A stretch of DNA of 60,000 bases from Membranipora membranacea (taxonomy: Eukaryota; Bryozoa; Gymnolaemata; Cheilostomatida; Membraniporidae): assembly GCA_914767715.1 (NCBI GenBank), contig OU612067.1, positions 22,234,162-22,294,161 of the forward strand, in the 5' to 3' direction. Position numbers and translations under genes: made by a program. Numbering within the stretch: the first letter of the stretch is position 1; each line of letters opens with the position of its first letter. This document shows, in pieces, positions 24,278 to 34,948 of this stretch. The notes beneath the pieces are model-generated. The model had not been told where the DNA came from. It saw nothing but the letters and a program-made list of their open reading frames with translations, and made no database searches.

Positions 24278-24396
24278 CTTGTAGGCAGTAGGCCAATGCA
24301 TGAGAAACAAATCTAGATAATCTGTCTGCAGATCATCAAAAGAGTCGCCTGCAGCCCCTTGGTCACTAGATGTCGTCTGTGGTATGTGTTCCATAG
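24278..24396 (-). CDS. Aldo-keto reductase exon (LQTDYLDLFLMHWP)
   Basis: It reads MEHIPQTTSSDQGAAGDSFD, then DLQTDYLDLFLMHWPTAYK. The LQxDYLDLxLxHWP block contains the AKR catalytic His. The first 20 residues are an unusual low-complexity stretch. It starts with two bases of a split codon, so a short exon with a phase 1 end must precede it and has not been found. Confidence 0.87.
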
Positions 24397-25248
24397 CTAC
24401 AATAATCAAGGGTTCACCACTGGTTAGCTAACCAGAAAATGTGAAACACTCAGTAAATACAGAATTAGGTGCAGTCAGTATTTTGTTCCATTTGATGGAC
24501 GAGCAGCTGGAAAAAAAGATGATAGTTCATCTGTCATACCAGTTTTGAAAACATATACATTTTATTGGGAAAACCGACTGTCTTTGTTTACAGCTGTTTA
24601 CAAGTGTCACCCTCAGCCAGTCTGATGCCCAGCTGTAAATCTACTCTAGCACATGTGTTTGAGGAATGCAATGACTTGCTATGAGCATAGTGCTAGTGCG
24701 GCTAACTGCTATTGCCAGAAATCTGAATCCCTTATATTTGAAACTCAAGCTGTGAGAATGACATCAGGTCATGCGTAATGTTAGGTAAGATTTATGTATC
24801 TCCAGGGTTAATTGTAGTGCCTGGATTATTTTTCCCAATTTGATGATGCAAGTATTTTTGACTATTTACTCAACAATTTTAAAAGACCACAACTGTTTAT
24901 ATAGTTTAATTGCTTTGTCAGTGGGATTAAATAAACCACAATAATCCAACCAATTAAACTCTGGTCAATAAAATATGAAAGCTACCTAGGATAGCTATAA
25001 TTTGTGTTTGTAACAGCAATTATAAAGTTATAGTCAGCAAGTTGTTTTCAGAGAATCATCAATGCCAGTCCCGCAGAAGGGGAGGCAGGGATGTTATGCC
25101 CCTAGATTGTTTAGTGGAGTGGCCTAAATGCTATTATTGACTACACCGTGCCAGAATCAGGTCATTTGGGACTTCCAACTGCTATTTGAAATAGCATTGA
25201 GATCCTTTCCAGAAACTTAACGTTATCAGCTCAATCATGTTCACCCAC

Positions 25249-25416
25249 CTTGCCTGTGATGAAGAGATTCTCTCTCCTTACAGTACCATCATCTATTTTA
25301 GACTTGATCGCGTCTCCCACCTCCTTCTCATTACCATAACAATGAGCCGCCTCGATATGTCTGTATCCTGCCTCTATCGCATGCTTTGTCCCCGCATACG
25401 CATCCTCGGGTTTGGT
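25249..25416 (-). CDS. Aldo-keto reductase exon with catalytic Tyr and Lys
   Basis: It is a 56-codon, phase 0 to phase 0 exon: [40 protein letters not shown], then [16 protein letters not shown]. The Tyr of CYGNE and the Lys of ITGK match the AKR tetrad. The tetrad Asp in the usual HIDxAxxYxNE is Glu here ([11 protein letters not shown]), a conservative but rare change that could alter catalysis. Confidence 0.88.
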
Positions 25417-25659
25417 CTATACAATCAAGACGAAAATCTCAATCCATTGTAGATGAACTTAGCTTGGCCTCGCTCGGCTATACCTATTGGAGTGAGGGTA
25501 GTGATAGGGCCCCCCTTCCTGGATCTACGCAAAACTATCTAGAGAGAGTCTAACATCCCACAATGCAGTTCATACTCAGCTCAAAATGATGATGATGTCG
25601 ATCAACAGTGTTTCATGCAGGTGGAGTTATGATATAACAACAATTAGAACCTATCTTAC

Positions 25660-25758
25660 CTTCCAAGTCCCGTATCCTAAGATAGGCATAGTGACTTCAT
25701 TAACCAATGTAACATGGGGCATCTCCATGCCAAGCTGTTGGATTGCTCGTCGAATCAT
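25660..25758 (-). CDS. Aldo-keto reductase first coding exon
   Basis: It has 33 codons ending VNEVTMPILGYGTWK and a GTAAGA donor. The first ATG (25758) gives MIRRAIQQLGMEMPHV. The internal ATG of MEMPHV would give a more typical AKR N-terminus, so the true start is uncertain. The PxLGYGTW motif is the first beta-strand and cofactor loop of the AKR barrel. Confidence 0.83.
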
Positions 25759-26190
25759 TATTTGTAATTGGAGGAACTAATCTAAAGAAAACTTCACCCA
25801 GCCTTGCCTCAAAATTGAGTGAGGCTGAAAATCCAGGTTAGGCTCAATAGCAGATTCACCTCTGCTGGGAGTTAGACAGAGCTTGTTATTACAGTATAAA
25901 TATCAGTGAATTGTTATTGTGGTGACCTGTCATATTCATTTTTAACCAGCCCCTATATAAATAAACAAAGGTACTCCCAATATACCTGCTGTACTTAAGA
26001 TCTGTCTCTACTCAGCTAACAATAACAAAATTATCGAATCCAACAGGTTCAAGATTAAAGAAAATTCATATCATAGCTCTCAGCCTATGATTTCGAACTA
26101 CTCATGTTACATATAATACATACAACCTGCATTCTCTGCACATGTTGCTTATATAGAGAATATCTCATCAAATATGTCTTCTGTTCCAGA

Positions 26191-26263
26191 TAGGTACAAG
26201 CGTAGAATTGAAACTATATGTTCCAAATGACAGGCTAAAAATGGACATTTGTAATTACAAGTG
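26191..26263 (+). CDS. Possible small exon of an unknown plus-strand gene
   Basis: It lies between a good acceptor (CTTCTGTTCCAG) and a GTGAAA donor. The frame reads IGTSVELKLYVPNDRLKMDI, then CNY. The composition is coding-like but no family is recognised. It might belong with 27146-27254; nothing else ties them. Confidence 0.22.
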
Positions 26264-27145
26264 AAATTGGAAATTCTTTCGTCAAATGAAGGTAGGATAA
26301 TTTTACCGGATATTGCCTGCAAATAATACGGAGATAAGATGAAATAAGATAAGATAAGACATTATTGAAACTCTGGAAGAAACCATGGGATTGACTTGAC
26401 TATTTCCGTCTCGGCATGAAGAGAAACAAATTATCTAAGGCTGATGGTAAACAATAAACAAATCTGAACTGTAACCAGGGAGGGTGGGATATACCCCTGC
26501 CTGCCAGTGCCACTCTCCCCGCTGTAACTATAACAAACAAAAAAATTCTAAGAAATCAACAGTCTAAGGAGTTATATTCTCTCTAAAAAAGAGAGGATAA
26601 GTGCCATAACAGCAACCAGTAAAAAGTAGGAAATACAATATATATTATTGTGAAAATCAAGTCGATTCAGCCTGTAGACATACACAGTGATCCCTTACTT
26701 GTTAGCATCAGCACCAGCGCATTAAGGTGCAGATATTAGATACATCAAATTAATTTGACACATAGGCCTACTATCACAAATATAACAACATGAGACAACA
26801 AAGATAACACTGTTAAAGGTTAGTAGACAAGGAAGGAGCTGAGGGCCTAATAGATTTGGAAACTCCATGATCTATTACCACGATTCACCACTTTCCAGTT
26901 TTACCAGTATGTATCATTCATTATAAAAGTAATTGCGTGTCAAAAAGTTGAAGTAATGACGTCGACATAATTCAATGATGATGTGTGATTAGAATGAACC
27001 AACAGGCTACCCTCCCGAAGGGCCGAGCGAAGCGAGGCCCGGAGGGCAACCAACAGGCTACCCTCCCGACGGGCCGTCGTACGGAAAGATAGAGAGTATT
27101 AGTTTAGTCTAATGTGTGATGATGGTTATGTGACTCTGTTTCAGT

Positions 27146-27254
27146 AATTTACGGGAACAGAGGCTTTGAACCTTTGGACGATGCTTTGAAAATACTCTTT
27201 ATGGGCTCATGTGAAGGTGTAGAAGCTAAAAGCCTAGAAGAAGAGATTGCTTAG
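27146..27254 (+). CDS. Possible terminal exon of an unknown plus-strand gene
   Basis: The acceptor is GACTCTGTTTCAG. The frame, starting two bases into a codon, reads IYGNRGFEPLDDALKILFMG, then SCEGVEAKSLEEEIA and TAG. The acidic, helical ending looks like a real C-terminus, but I do not recognise a family and no clear upstream exons were found. Confidence 0.3.
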
Positions 27255-27412
27255 ATACTTGAACACAAATACTGATGATTTCAACGTAATCTTTCGTGTG
27301 ATCTAGAGTGAATTACCATTATCGATGCCACAGCTTAGGGAATATCCTGTATCATTTTGTTTTCACACCCACTGCTGCCTATGTCTCAACACTGGATTGT
27401 AGCTGGGTTGTA

Positions 27413-28013
27413 GCCAATGTACATTTTGCCAATGCTATGTTTTGCCAATCACATTTCGCCAATCATATTTTGCCAAAGACATTTCGCCAGTCTTATTTTG
27501 CCAATCACATTTCGCCAAAGATGTTTTGCCAGTCATATTTTGCCAATCACATTACACCAAAGATGTTTTGCCAATCTCATTTTGCCAATCTCATTTTGCC
27601 AAAGATACTTTGCCAATCTCATTTTGCCGATCATAAATTGCCAATAACATTTCGTCAACAACCCCAATTGCCAATTAAGGCGTAGAAATATTCATTCCAT
27701 AAATGCTTCATGATGATGGTAAGGAATGCGTACCAGGTCAACTGTCGGTATGGGAAGACTCCAACTGTTTTTGATGAGCACGCGCAATCAGCACTTATTG
27801 ATTGTTCCCTCTTCATGGTTCTGGTTTTACTATCCTCATCCCTTTTTGCTGTGACCGTTACAATTACCGATATCAGCACCTGTATTTTTTCCAAAAATTT
27901 CAGATTTCAGACTATATTGTCGACCGCAAATCTGGATTTGTATTTGCTGTGATCTAAAGTTTAATGACAGATAGTAAGCAATATAGTTTGGTATTATACA
28001 CCATATCTATTCA
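27413..28013 (+). repeat. Interspersed element with a 14-bp tandem array, copy 1
   Basis: An array of about 16 units of 14 bp (consensus TTTTGCCAATCACA) runs from about 27424 to 27660. Roughly 350 bp of unique-looking sequence follows (GGCGTAGAAATATTC, ATGATGATGGTAAGGAATGCG, ATTGATTGTTCCCTC). The same composite occurs inverted at about 40813-41476. Long reading frames over the array come only from the short repeat. Confidence 0.8.
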
Positions 28014-28197
28014 GGGGGGGGGGGAGACTATGAACGTTTATTCTGCTGTTCAGTCATACATTAATTAAGCACCTACAGGAATAATTATGGTAATATGTTA
28101 TAAGCACACACTGATATAATATAATATAATGTCAATGGTTGAACACATAAAGTTATTATATACTCTAGAGTGGACAATGTGTACAAAAATGAATCTG

Positions 28198-28450
28198 CCC
28201 CATTTTCCCAATGTCATTTTCCCACCAAGCCATTTTCCCACCTCCCATTATCCCACTCTGCCGTTTTCTCTCCTGCACGTTTTCCCACTGAGCCATTTCT
28301 CCATCCAGACATTTGCTCAACAAGCCATTTTCCCACCAGGCCGTTTTCCCACCAAATAGTTTTGCCAACAGGACAATTTCCCACCAAACAATTTTCCCAA
28401 CAGGACAATTTACCACAGTGCTGTTTTCCCACGACACAAATTTTTCACCG
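28198..28450 (+). repeat. 16-bp tandem array, TTTTCCCACCAAGCCA type
   Basis: About 15 degenerate units, mostly 16 bp, are built on TTTTCCCACC followed by a variable six-base stretch. The design is like the 14-bp array (T-run, CC, spacer) but the unit length and core differ (TTTTCCCAC against TTTTGCCAA). No coding role is credible; open frames on both strands reflect the lack of stop triplets in the unit. Confidence 0.75.
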
Positions 28451-29005
28451 CTCAGTTTTTCCTTCGCAGCCTTTTTGCAAGCTAAGCTGTTCACATTCAC
28501 AATTACGTTAACAATGTTCACATCCAGCCAGCACTGGAGAAAGTTATAGCTTTGGAAATGGAGATGTGAGTTGATTTTATAAGTAATTGGTTGATTTTGA
28601 TTTGAGTTCTTTATTGCACAAGTTAGTCCAAGTGGTTGATTTCATCAAAATTGCCTCCTTGTTATAAACTTCTTTTTCGACAAAACAAATTAATGGTGCC
28701 TATGCCAATTCTCAAAAGTTTTGAGCCATTTAATCATTGCCCGAGCTGAAGAGATTATCATATTACGGTTATTGGCCATAACACTCTACAAAATTAAGCT
28801 TGCATCATATGTTATCCGCCACATGGCTTTCGGTAAAGATTGTTTTACCATTTTACAAGCTTTTATCAATCAACTGTGAGATAACCTCACAGCTTTCTCG
28901 GATGACTCAGGAGAGTCAATAAAAAGGGAGGGCAGAAGCTGTGAGATCTCAAGTTCTCACAGCTCAGGAGATTTCAGATAAAGAGAATGGAGCCAGGTGA
29001 TACCA

Positions 29006-29017
29006 GTTGACGTCAAC
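29006..29017. promoter_or_regulatory. CRE/ATF-like palindrome in the 5' LTR
   Basis: GTTGACGTCAAC is a perfect 12-bp palindrome with a TGACGTCA core, about 200 bp upstream of the LTR TATA box. The same site is at 34352-34363 in the 3' LTR. Confidence 0.5.
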
Positions 29018-29220
29018 CACTTCAGAATAATGTATATAATTAAAGTCCAACCTCCGCCTTTTTGGAGGGGATTAGGCGCTGACATTTAAATGATATAGAT
29101 AATTAAAGACTTTTTATCAGAAACAAAATCTGGATCAAATCTCCGCTTTTGTCAAGAGGATGGGCAAATGCAATCTCCGGTTTTTTGGCCATGCGCGCCC
29201 GCCGTGGTGAACCCCTGTGC

Positions 29221-29229
29221 ATATAAAAA
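29221..29229 (+). promoter_or_regulatory. LTR TATA box
   Basis: ATATAAAAA, followed by a GC-rich stretch (CCGGGGGAAC) and the likely initiation region about 30 bp on. It is conserved in the 3' LTR at 34567-34575. Confidence 0.6.
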
Positions 29230-29608
29230 CCGGGGGAACATCAAGGCGGGTCAGTTCTGGTTGGAGAGCCCTTGGAGCATGTTTTTCTGGTAAAGTATAG
29301 ATTGCTTTTCTGGTATCTAACTTAGTTTATTATTCAAGAATAAAAATTGATTTTAATGTCGAAAAGGCATCTCAACTATGAGTCATTAGTAAATTGAATT
29401 AATACCTACTTGTAACAAATGTCTAAAGAATAATGTTGTGGATAAATTTGATTAGGTAAACAAAACACTTTTTGTATGGAGTTGCCTTCTTTCTCAACAG
29501 GAAGAAGTTAACTCCATACAACATAAACATGAGCAAAATAAATGAAATAGTAGTGTCTGTTCTGCTCGGGTATTCGGCCCCAAGTGGGTCGAATATGCGA
29601 CAGAATTC

Positions 29609-29622
29609 TGGTGCCCCGAGTG
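29609..29622 (+). other. Primer-binding-site candidate of the LTR element
   Basis: TGGTGCCCCGAGTG begins with TGG, complementary to a tRNA 3' CCA, six bases after the 5' LTR. The cognate tRNA would end CACTCGGGGCACCA. The matching tRNA was not identified. Confidence 0.6.
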
Positions 29623-32600
29623 AATTTTAACTTACGACCTTCCAGTTTTGAGACTGATTCGCGATCATGCTGTGTTATTGTCATTATATCCACTTTATTT
29701 AGCATCGATCTAGAGTAATATCCATGTGAGTACATGTAGCAGTATCATTTTTTGTCTCTTAGTATTAATCGAGCGTCTCTTAGTATTAATCCAGTGAGAC
29801 GATGCTGTAGTTTTGTTGCCACAGTTAGCCATAATTCAGTTATCATTATCCATTTCTCAAGATGTGTAGTGGATGTTTCTTCTTCTCTCATACTGTAGTG
29901 CTGGTGTGATGCTTGTCATTTTTGGCGATCAGCATGATTGTTTCTTTCCAGTGCCTGTAATAATAAGAGTTGAAGGGCGTTAATCATGCATCAACACATT
30001 CACGCTTCGTATCAGCTAGATGTTTTATTTATAGGACATTAACATTATTATTCTATTCTCTAGATATAATTAATGCTGGATAGGATTGTATTCAAACCGA
30101 ACTTCCCGAGCCGACGACATATTTAACTGAAGAGAGATTAATCACCCATTACAACGTAAGTTGACAAAACAGCCTTTACCTCACAAATCACCAGGTTAAA
30201 CCTTGAGAAAATTATAGGGTTTGAAAATTCTTTTGAGACGACAAATTTACAACCATGGACAACAAAAGTATTTATAAATGATGGAAAAACTGAAGTGAAT
30301 TGAAATAGAACTTGTGGGAAATTCTGGTCCAGGAAAAATGCTGGGACGGATAAACAAAATATTTATATGGATACTGGAAAAATATTATTATTACTAAGGA
30401 GGAAAAAATTGGCGGACAAATTGAAAGGAAAATAGGAGGAAAATTATGGAAAATTGAAACCGGGGAGCTCCAGCGGCAGCTAATCACTCCATTTGTATGG
30501 AATAGGCCTATAGGGCTAGTTGTCAGAGGCTGCAGACTAATCAAATAAATACGCGTACTAAGTTGAGTTAATATCATTCCTTCATTAAAGATTGTCTGAA
30601 TCTGGCTCTATCTGACAACTGGTCTGACTCTGTACACTTGGGGGGATTGATTGTCCATATATTATACAAAGAGGATATAAAGGAGGATATAAGGATCGGA
30701 TATTTATTTTATAGGATTTATTTAATTTTTTTGTCAAAAATCAGGCGCTTTCAACTTCTGATTACAGGATGAAACTTCAAAACTACTAGCAATTTTCCTT
30801 TCAGTTAGTTGTCTTGCCTGTGTTTAGAGTTAAGTGCACTAATTTTCTATACAACTTGAAGAGTTTTATTTTTGTTGTCACCAGTATCTTTTTAGATTTG
30901 GAGGTAAATAGTTCAAACTAGTAGAACATTTATACTCCCATGTTCTTGCAAGTTTTTCACCAACGTTGTCTGTGGTTTTGATCTTTACAAACGGAATATA
31001 AACAATTATAACTGGTCTCAAAAGTCAACACGCAATGACATTTTATACAAACCCCTTCGGTAGAATGGGATCATTTAACCACGGGGACGGTAAGTCATGC
31101 TAGTAATAGGAAGTGACTATAAGAAAATTGCGTAATAATGGACATTGATGTACAATGCTATGTGTATTCAGACATCCAAATTATGTTAAAAAGTTACCCA
31201 ACAACATACCTGTCACAAGTGGCGGATGCCTTGAGATATCTCATCGCCATACCTGCCAGTTGGTCAGCTTACAGGCTATCATGGGGTTAAACTACCAAAT
31301 ACAAATTGTGATATGAATATAAATATTGCTGGTTTCATGATCATTTTTCTATGGATAATTGCGTGTTGACTGATACCAATGTATTTACAAGACAAGGTAA
31401 ACCATTGGAAATTTGTGTAGGTGATTTGTCAGGTTGTTTTTAAAAGGATGGTTATTTGTCGGCTCGGGATGGTTCAATGGTCATTTGGGGAACTTATAAG
31501 TATTACAGTTATATTGCTGCGAACCTCTCAACACAAATAACCCTGTACCGGCAAAACATAGAATTCACATGTACTTGTTGTAAATAACTCAATGTACGTA
31601 CCTTGTCGCCCAGTTGGGGATAATCTTTTCAGTTGTAGGTCTAATAATGACTAAGATATGTAGTTGATTACCAAATTGGGAATCTCCGCTATTATATGTA
31701 TGGCCTCATCTATTACTAGGCTAGTTGACTTAGTGCTGAGGTTAGCTGAGTTTTGAAGTCTACCTGCACAGCACAACTAACACAAGTAGTTAGTTTCCAT
31801 AGCAATAGGTATGATTGATGAGTACTATCTAATTAAAAAGATGTCTAATGTATTAGGGGGTTAAATGCTACTAAACCTGCTTATGGCATAATTTCGCTTG
31901 ACTTCCACTCTGATGTTAACAAACTTATTTCAAGTAAATTATTTCATGGTTGGCTGTCAGTGGGTTTTAATTCCCATAGCAGGCGTATCAACCACAACCA
32001 CGCATAGAAATACAGGAACTAATTTAGAAGGGCATGTCAGATGGTGTATTACCTGTAATTAGATAATATAAGATTTTAGATGCGCATTAGAGTTTTCACA
32101 GTCATTTGGGAGTCAATGTTTGTGATTTATCATTTATTTAGTTAACTATTTAAGGGAGGTCTTGGTATTGGACGTTTGTGTTGTTTATCTATAATGGTGA
32201 CTCTTAGTGCGCCGTTAAAGATCCGGACGAAACTTTAGATAGTTATTTTTTGAGGTTCAAAGTAATTGTAAATGCAGATATCTCTGTATGTTAGTAAAAG
32301 CTGGTTTTATCAACTGACCACTAGTTCTGACAACACTACTAGCCTCAATAGCCTAAATAGCATTAGTAGAATATGGGGTGGAGTTTTTATAAGCACTCCA
32401 TCTATTGATGTAGGAGGGGATAACTCTCTGTTAGCATTAGTTTCATACACATTGGATATTCAATGAACTAAGATTAAATTAGGATAAGATGTTTGAAGTA
32501 ATTAAATAAATGAAGATAAATTATGCAATTAATACTTTTTTGTATTAGGTAGATAAGAGTGTATGGATTCAAACAAACATTTATAGCTAATTCTGAATGT

Positions 32601-32715
32601 AGGCACATGCCAATGACCTTGTCTGTCAAATTTGGATCGCGGGGACCTGGGAGCTTTAGTTGTAGGATTACTCCGATGATTGAAGCATCGTATCCTACTG
32701 TTGAGTGATGTGCAG

Positions 32716-32885
32716 GTTTTTGGGGAGGGGGCCCAGGAGAACTATTCATTTTTGTTTCACTATACTCAGTATTCAGTGTCAGTAGACATTTCTTTAGAAT
32801 TGCCTTTCACAGCGTCCTGCCGCTCCCTGACTGTCACATGCGGGAATAATCTTTCATGTAGGGTTTGGGTTTCCCTTCCACCTGA
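32716..32885 (+). CDS. Speculative exon inside the LTR element
   Basis: The acceptor is GTGATGTGCAG and the donor GTAGGG. The frame reads VFGEGAQENYSFLFHYTQYS, VSVDISLELPFTASCRSLTV, then TCGNNLSCRVWVSLPPD. The Cys, Ser and Thr-rich character suggests an extracellular segment. It ends in phase 1, which fits the segment starting at 33086. Confidence 0.2.
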
Positions 32886-33085
32886 TGGTAGGGCCTAAGT
32901 CACTCGCGACTATGATTCAGTTGTAGTGCAATTACTGTGAGCCTTCCAATATAAAGCAATCAGGGAGGCAAACTGGGCTAACGAGCCTACGTTGGTAGGG
33001 TGAGCTTCATGATCACAGGCATTCCAAACTTTGAATCGGCAAAATATTGATGGTATATTCAATTTGAATTGAGTTCTTCTTACAG

Positions 33086-33209
33086 GGCCACTCCCAGAGA
33101 CTGCTGATTTGGGCAACAGTGGATGTTGTTATGCCGAGAGCGGTGGGGAGTATGACTGTAGTTTGAAATGTACAGGACCCACGGCAGAATTCTCGGTGGT
33201 TAAGGTCAT
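33086..33209 (+). CDS. Speculative exon inside the LTR element, phase-matched to the previous one
   Basis: The acceptor is CTTCTTACAG. It reads PLPETADLGNSGCCYAESGG, then EYDCSLKCTGPTAEFSVVKVI, followed by a GTCAGT donor. Four Cys in 20 residues suggests a secreted or ectodomain segment. No family is recognised. Confidence 0.2.
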
Positions 33210-33830
33210 TGGTCAGTGTCATTTGTCTGTTAGTTGTTTGTTAGTTGAAAAATTTAATTCACCAAAAAGGGTGTAGGGCGAAAAATAAGGATTAGCGTTT
33301 GGGTTAAAAGAGTCATCAGTTTAAATTTGATTGATGAGTCAGTAATTTCCAATGGTACCTATCCATTATCCAATATTGAGAGTACCTTACCAGTAGTAAT
33401 TGAGTGTTTTCTGTAGCAGTAGGTTTAAGTTATAGTTACCATGGTTAAATTTGTAATTTAGGTTTAAGTTATTAGTCTTTAGATTAGGTCACCTGATAAC
33501 CATTCTATGCTATTTCCTTTGGTTCTCCGTGGAATGCCTGGCATTCCGGATTAACCGATTTGTTTTCAGAAGGGAGTGAATGGCTGCTTTCAATGCTGCT
33601 TATATAATGGCGATCTAGGATGTATAATCATTCATTATGGTGGGCTGGCTATCCTGATTGACAGGGAGACTCAATAGAAGGGAGATGTCACTAATTGAAA
33701 ATTACTATGGAGACCCAGGGTGAACTATGGCAGCTTAGCTACCCAAGTGGATCAGGAGGAGATGATCAGAGGAGTGGCAGAGGAAGTGAGACCTCAACTC
33801 GGACAGCGGGGATCAGCATGAGCCGGGGGC

Positions 33831-34220
33831 TGTGAGATAACTTCACAGCTTCCATTGGAGGACCCAGGAGGGTCAGGAGAAGGAGCGGCAGAAGCTGTGA
33901 GATAACTTCACAGCTTCCTTTGGAGGACCCAGGAGGGTCAGGAGAAGGGGCGGCAGAAGCTATGAGATAACTTCACAGCTTCCTTTGGAGGACCCAGGAG
34001 GGTCCGGAGAAGGGGCGGCAGAAGCTGTGAGATAACTTCACAGCTTCCTTTGGTGGACCCAGGAGGGTCAGGAGAAGGAGCGGCAGAGGCTGTGAGATAA
34101 CTTCACAGCTTCCTTTGGAGGACCCAGGAGGGTCAGGAGAAGGAGCGGCAAAAGCTGTGAGATAACTTCACAGCTTCCTTTGGAGGACCCAGGAGGGTCA
34201 GGAGAAGGAGCGGCAGAAGC
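33831..34220 (+). repeat. Six exact 65-bp tandem units abutting the 3' LTR
   Basis: Units start at 33831, 33896, 33961, 34026, 34091 and 34156, each TGTGAGATAACTTCACAGC followed by a purine-rich tract ending GGCAGAAGC. The next unit boundary, 34221, is exactly the first base of the 3' LTR, and the first 65 bp of the LTR are a diverged seventh unit (34221-34285). Each unit carries the hairpin AGCTGTGA...TCACAGCT and a polypurine-like tract. Confidence 0.92.
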
Positions 34221-34948
34221 TGTGAGATAACCTCACAGCTTTCTCGGATGACTCAGGAGAGTCAATAAAAAGGGAGGGCAGAAGCTGTGAGATCTCAAGT
34301 TCTCACAGCTCAGGAGATTTCAGATAAAGAGAATGGAGCCAGGTGATACCAGTTGACGTCAACCACTTCAGAATAATGTATATAATTAAAGTCCAACCTC
34401 CGCCTTTTTGGAGGGGATTAGGCGCTGACATTTAAATGATATAGATAATTAAAGACTTTTTATCAGAAACAAAATCTGGATCAAATCTCCGCTTTTGTCA
34501 AGAGGATGGGCAAATGCAATCTCCGGTTTTTTGGCCATGCGCGCCCGCCGTGGTGAACCCCTGTGCATATAAAAACCGGGGGAACATCAAGGCGGGTCAG
34601 TTCTGGTTGGCGAGCCCTTGGAGCATGTTTTTCTGGTAAAGTATAGATTGCTTTTCTGGTATCTAACTTAGTTTATTATTCAAGAATAAAAATTGATTTT
34701 AATGTCGAAAAGGCATCTCAACTATGAGTCATTAGTAAATTGAATTAATACCTACTTGTAACAAATGTCTAAAGAATAATGTTGTGGATAAATTTGATTA
34801 GGTAAACAAAACACTTTTTGTATGGAGTTGCCTTCTTTCTCAACAGGAAGAAGTTAACTCCATACAAAATAAACATGAGCAAAATAAATGAAATAGTAGT
34901 GTCTGTTCTGCTCGGGTATTCGGCCCCAAGTGGGTCGAATATGCGACA
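34221..34948 (+). repeat. 3' LTR
   Basis: It is the same length as the 5' LTR (728 bp) and almost identical; I noticed A to C in GGTTGGAGAGC and C to A in ATACAACATAAAC. It is followed by the target duplication CAAC at 34949-34952. Confidence 0.88.

Larger units (their letters stand above)
22316..25758 (-). other. Aldo-keto reductase gene (gene-level entry, incomplete)
   Basis: This is a NADPH-dependent oxidoreductase of the aldo-keto reductase (AKR, TIM-barrel) family, probably cytosolic. Minus-strand exons in transcript order: 25758-25660 (start, LGYGTWK), 25416-25249 (catalytic Tyr and Lys region), 24396-24278 (MHWP), 23665-23588, 22988-22882 (IEVHPY) and 22403-22316 (KTPAQ). Junction phases agree where exons are adjacent. 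Not found: a short exon after ITGK, the exon for the KAIGVSNF segment, and everything after KTPAQ (the VLLRWxxQ-IPKS cofactor-binding region and C-terminus, roughly 80 residues). The gene may be a decayed copy or have diverged exons I cannot see. The catalytic Asp is Glu. Confidence 0.85.
28875..29602 (+). repeat. 5' LTR
   Basis: It holds, in order, a terminal hairpin motif (TGTGAGATAACCTCACAG), a CRE-like palindrome GTTGACGTCAAC (29006-29017), a TATA box ATATAAAAA (29221-29229) and a polyadenylation signal AATAAA (29339-29344). This gives U3 of about 375 bp, R of about 110 bp and U5 of about 240 bp. Confidence 0.88.
29623..33830. other. Interior of the LTR element: no gag-pol, scattered short open segments
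   Basis: All frames are interrupted. Several coding-like stretches on the + strand begin after plausible acceptors: near 31172 (HPNYVKKLPNNIPVTSGGC...), 31456 (DGYLSARDGSMVIWGTYKYY...), 32276 (ISLYVSKSWFYQL...), 32716 and 33086. The last two agree in phase. None has a recognised family. They may be captured host exons, an env-like remnant or chance. Confidence 0.4.

Noticed and set aside
27424-27660. Regularly spaced short repeats resembling a CRISPR array
   Set aside because: Units are contiguous 14-mers without unique spacers and the genome is eukaryotic.
27308-27685. Several overlapping open frames of 60-125 codons on one strand
   Set aside because: They arise because the 14-bp array has few stop triplets in any frame; the proteins are FANHI/FCQSH repeats.
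28165-28521. Open frames of 113-118 codons on both strands
   Set aside because: Generated by the 16-bp array (WENGLVGK and PFSHQ repeats), not coding.
28875-29602. Two unrelated solo LTRs instead of one element
   Set aside because: Equal lengths, near-identity, a shared CAAC duplication only at the outer ends, and the PBS and purine tract on the inner sides fit one complete element.
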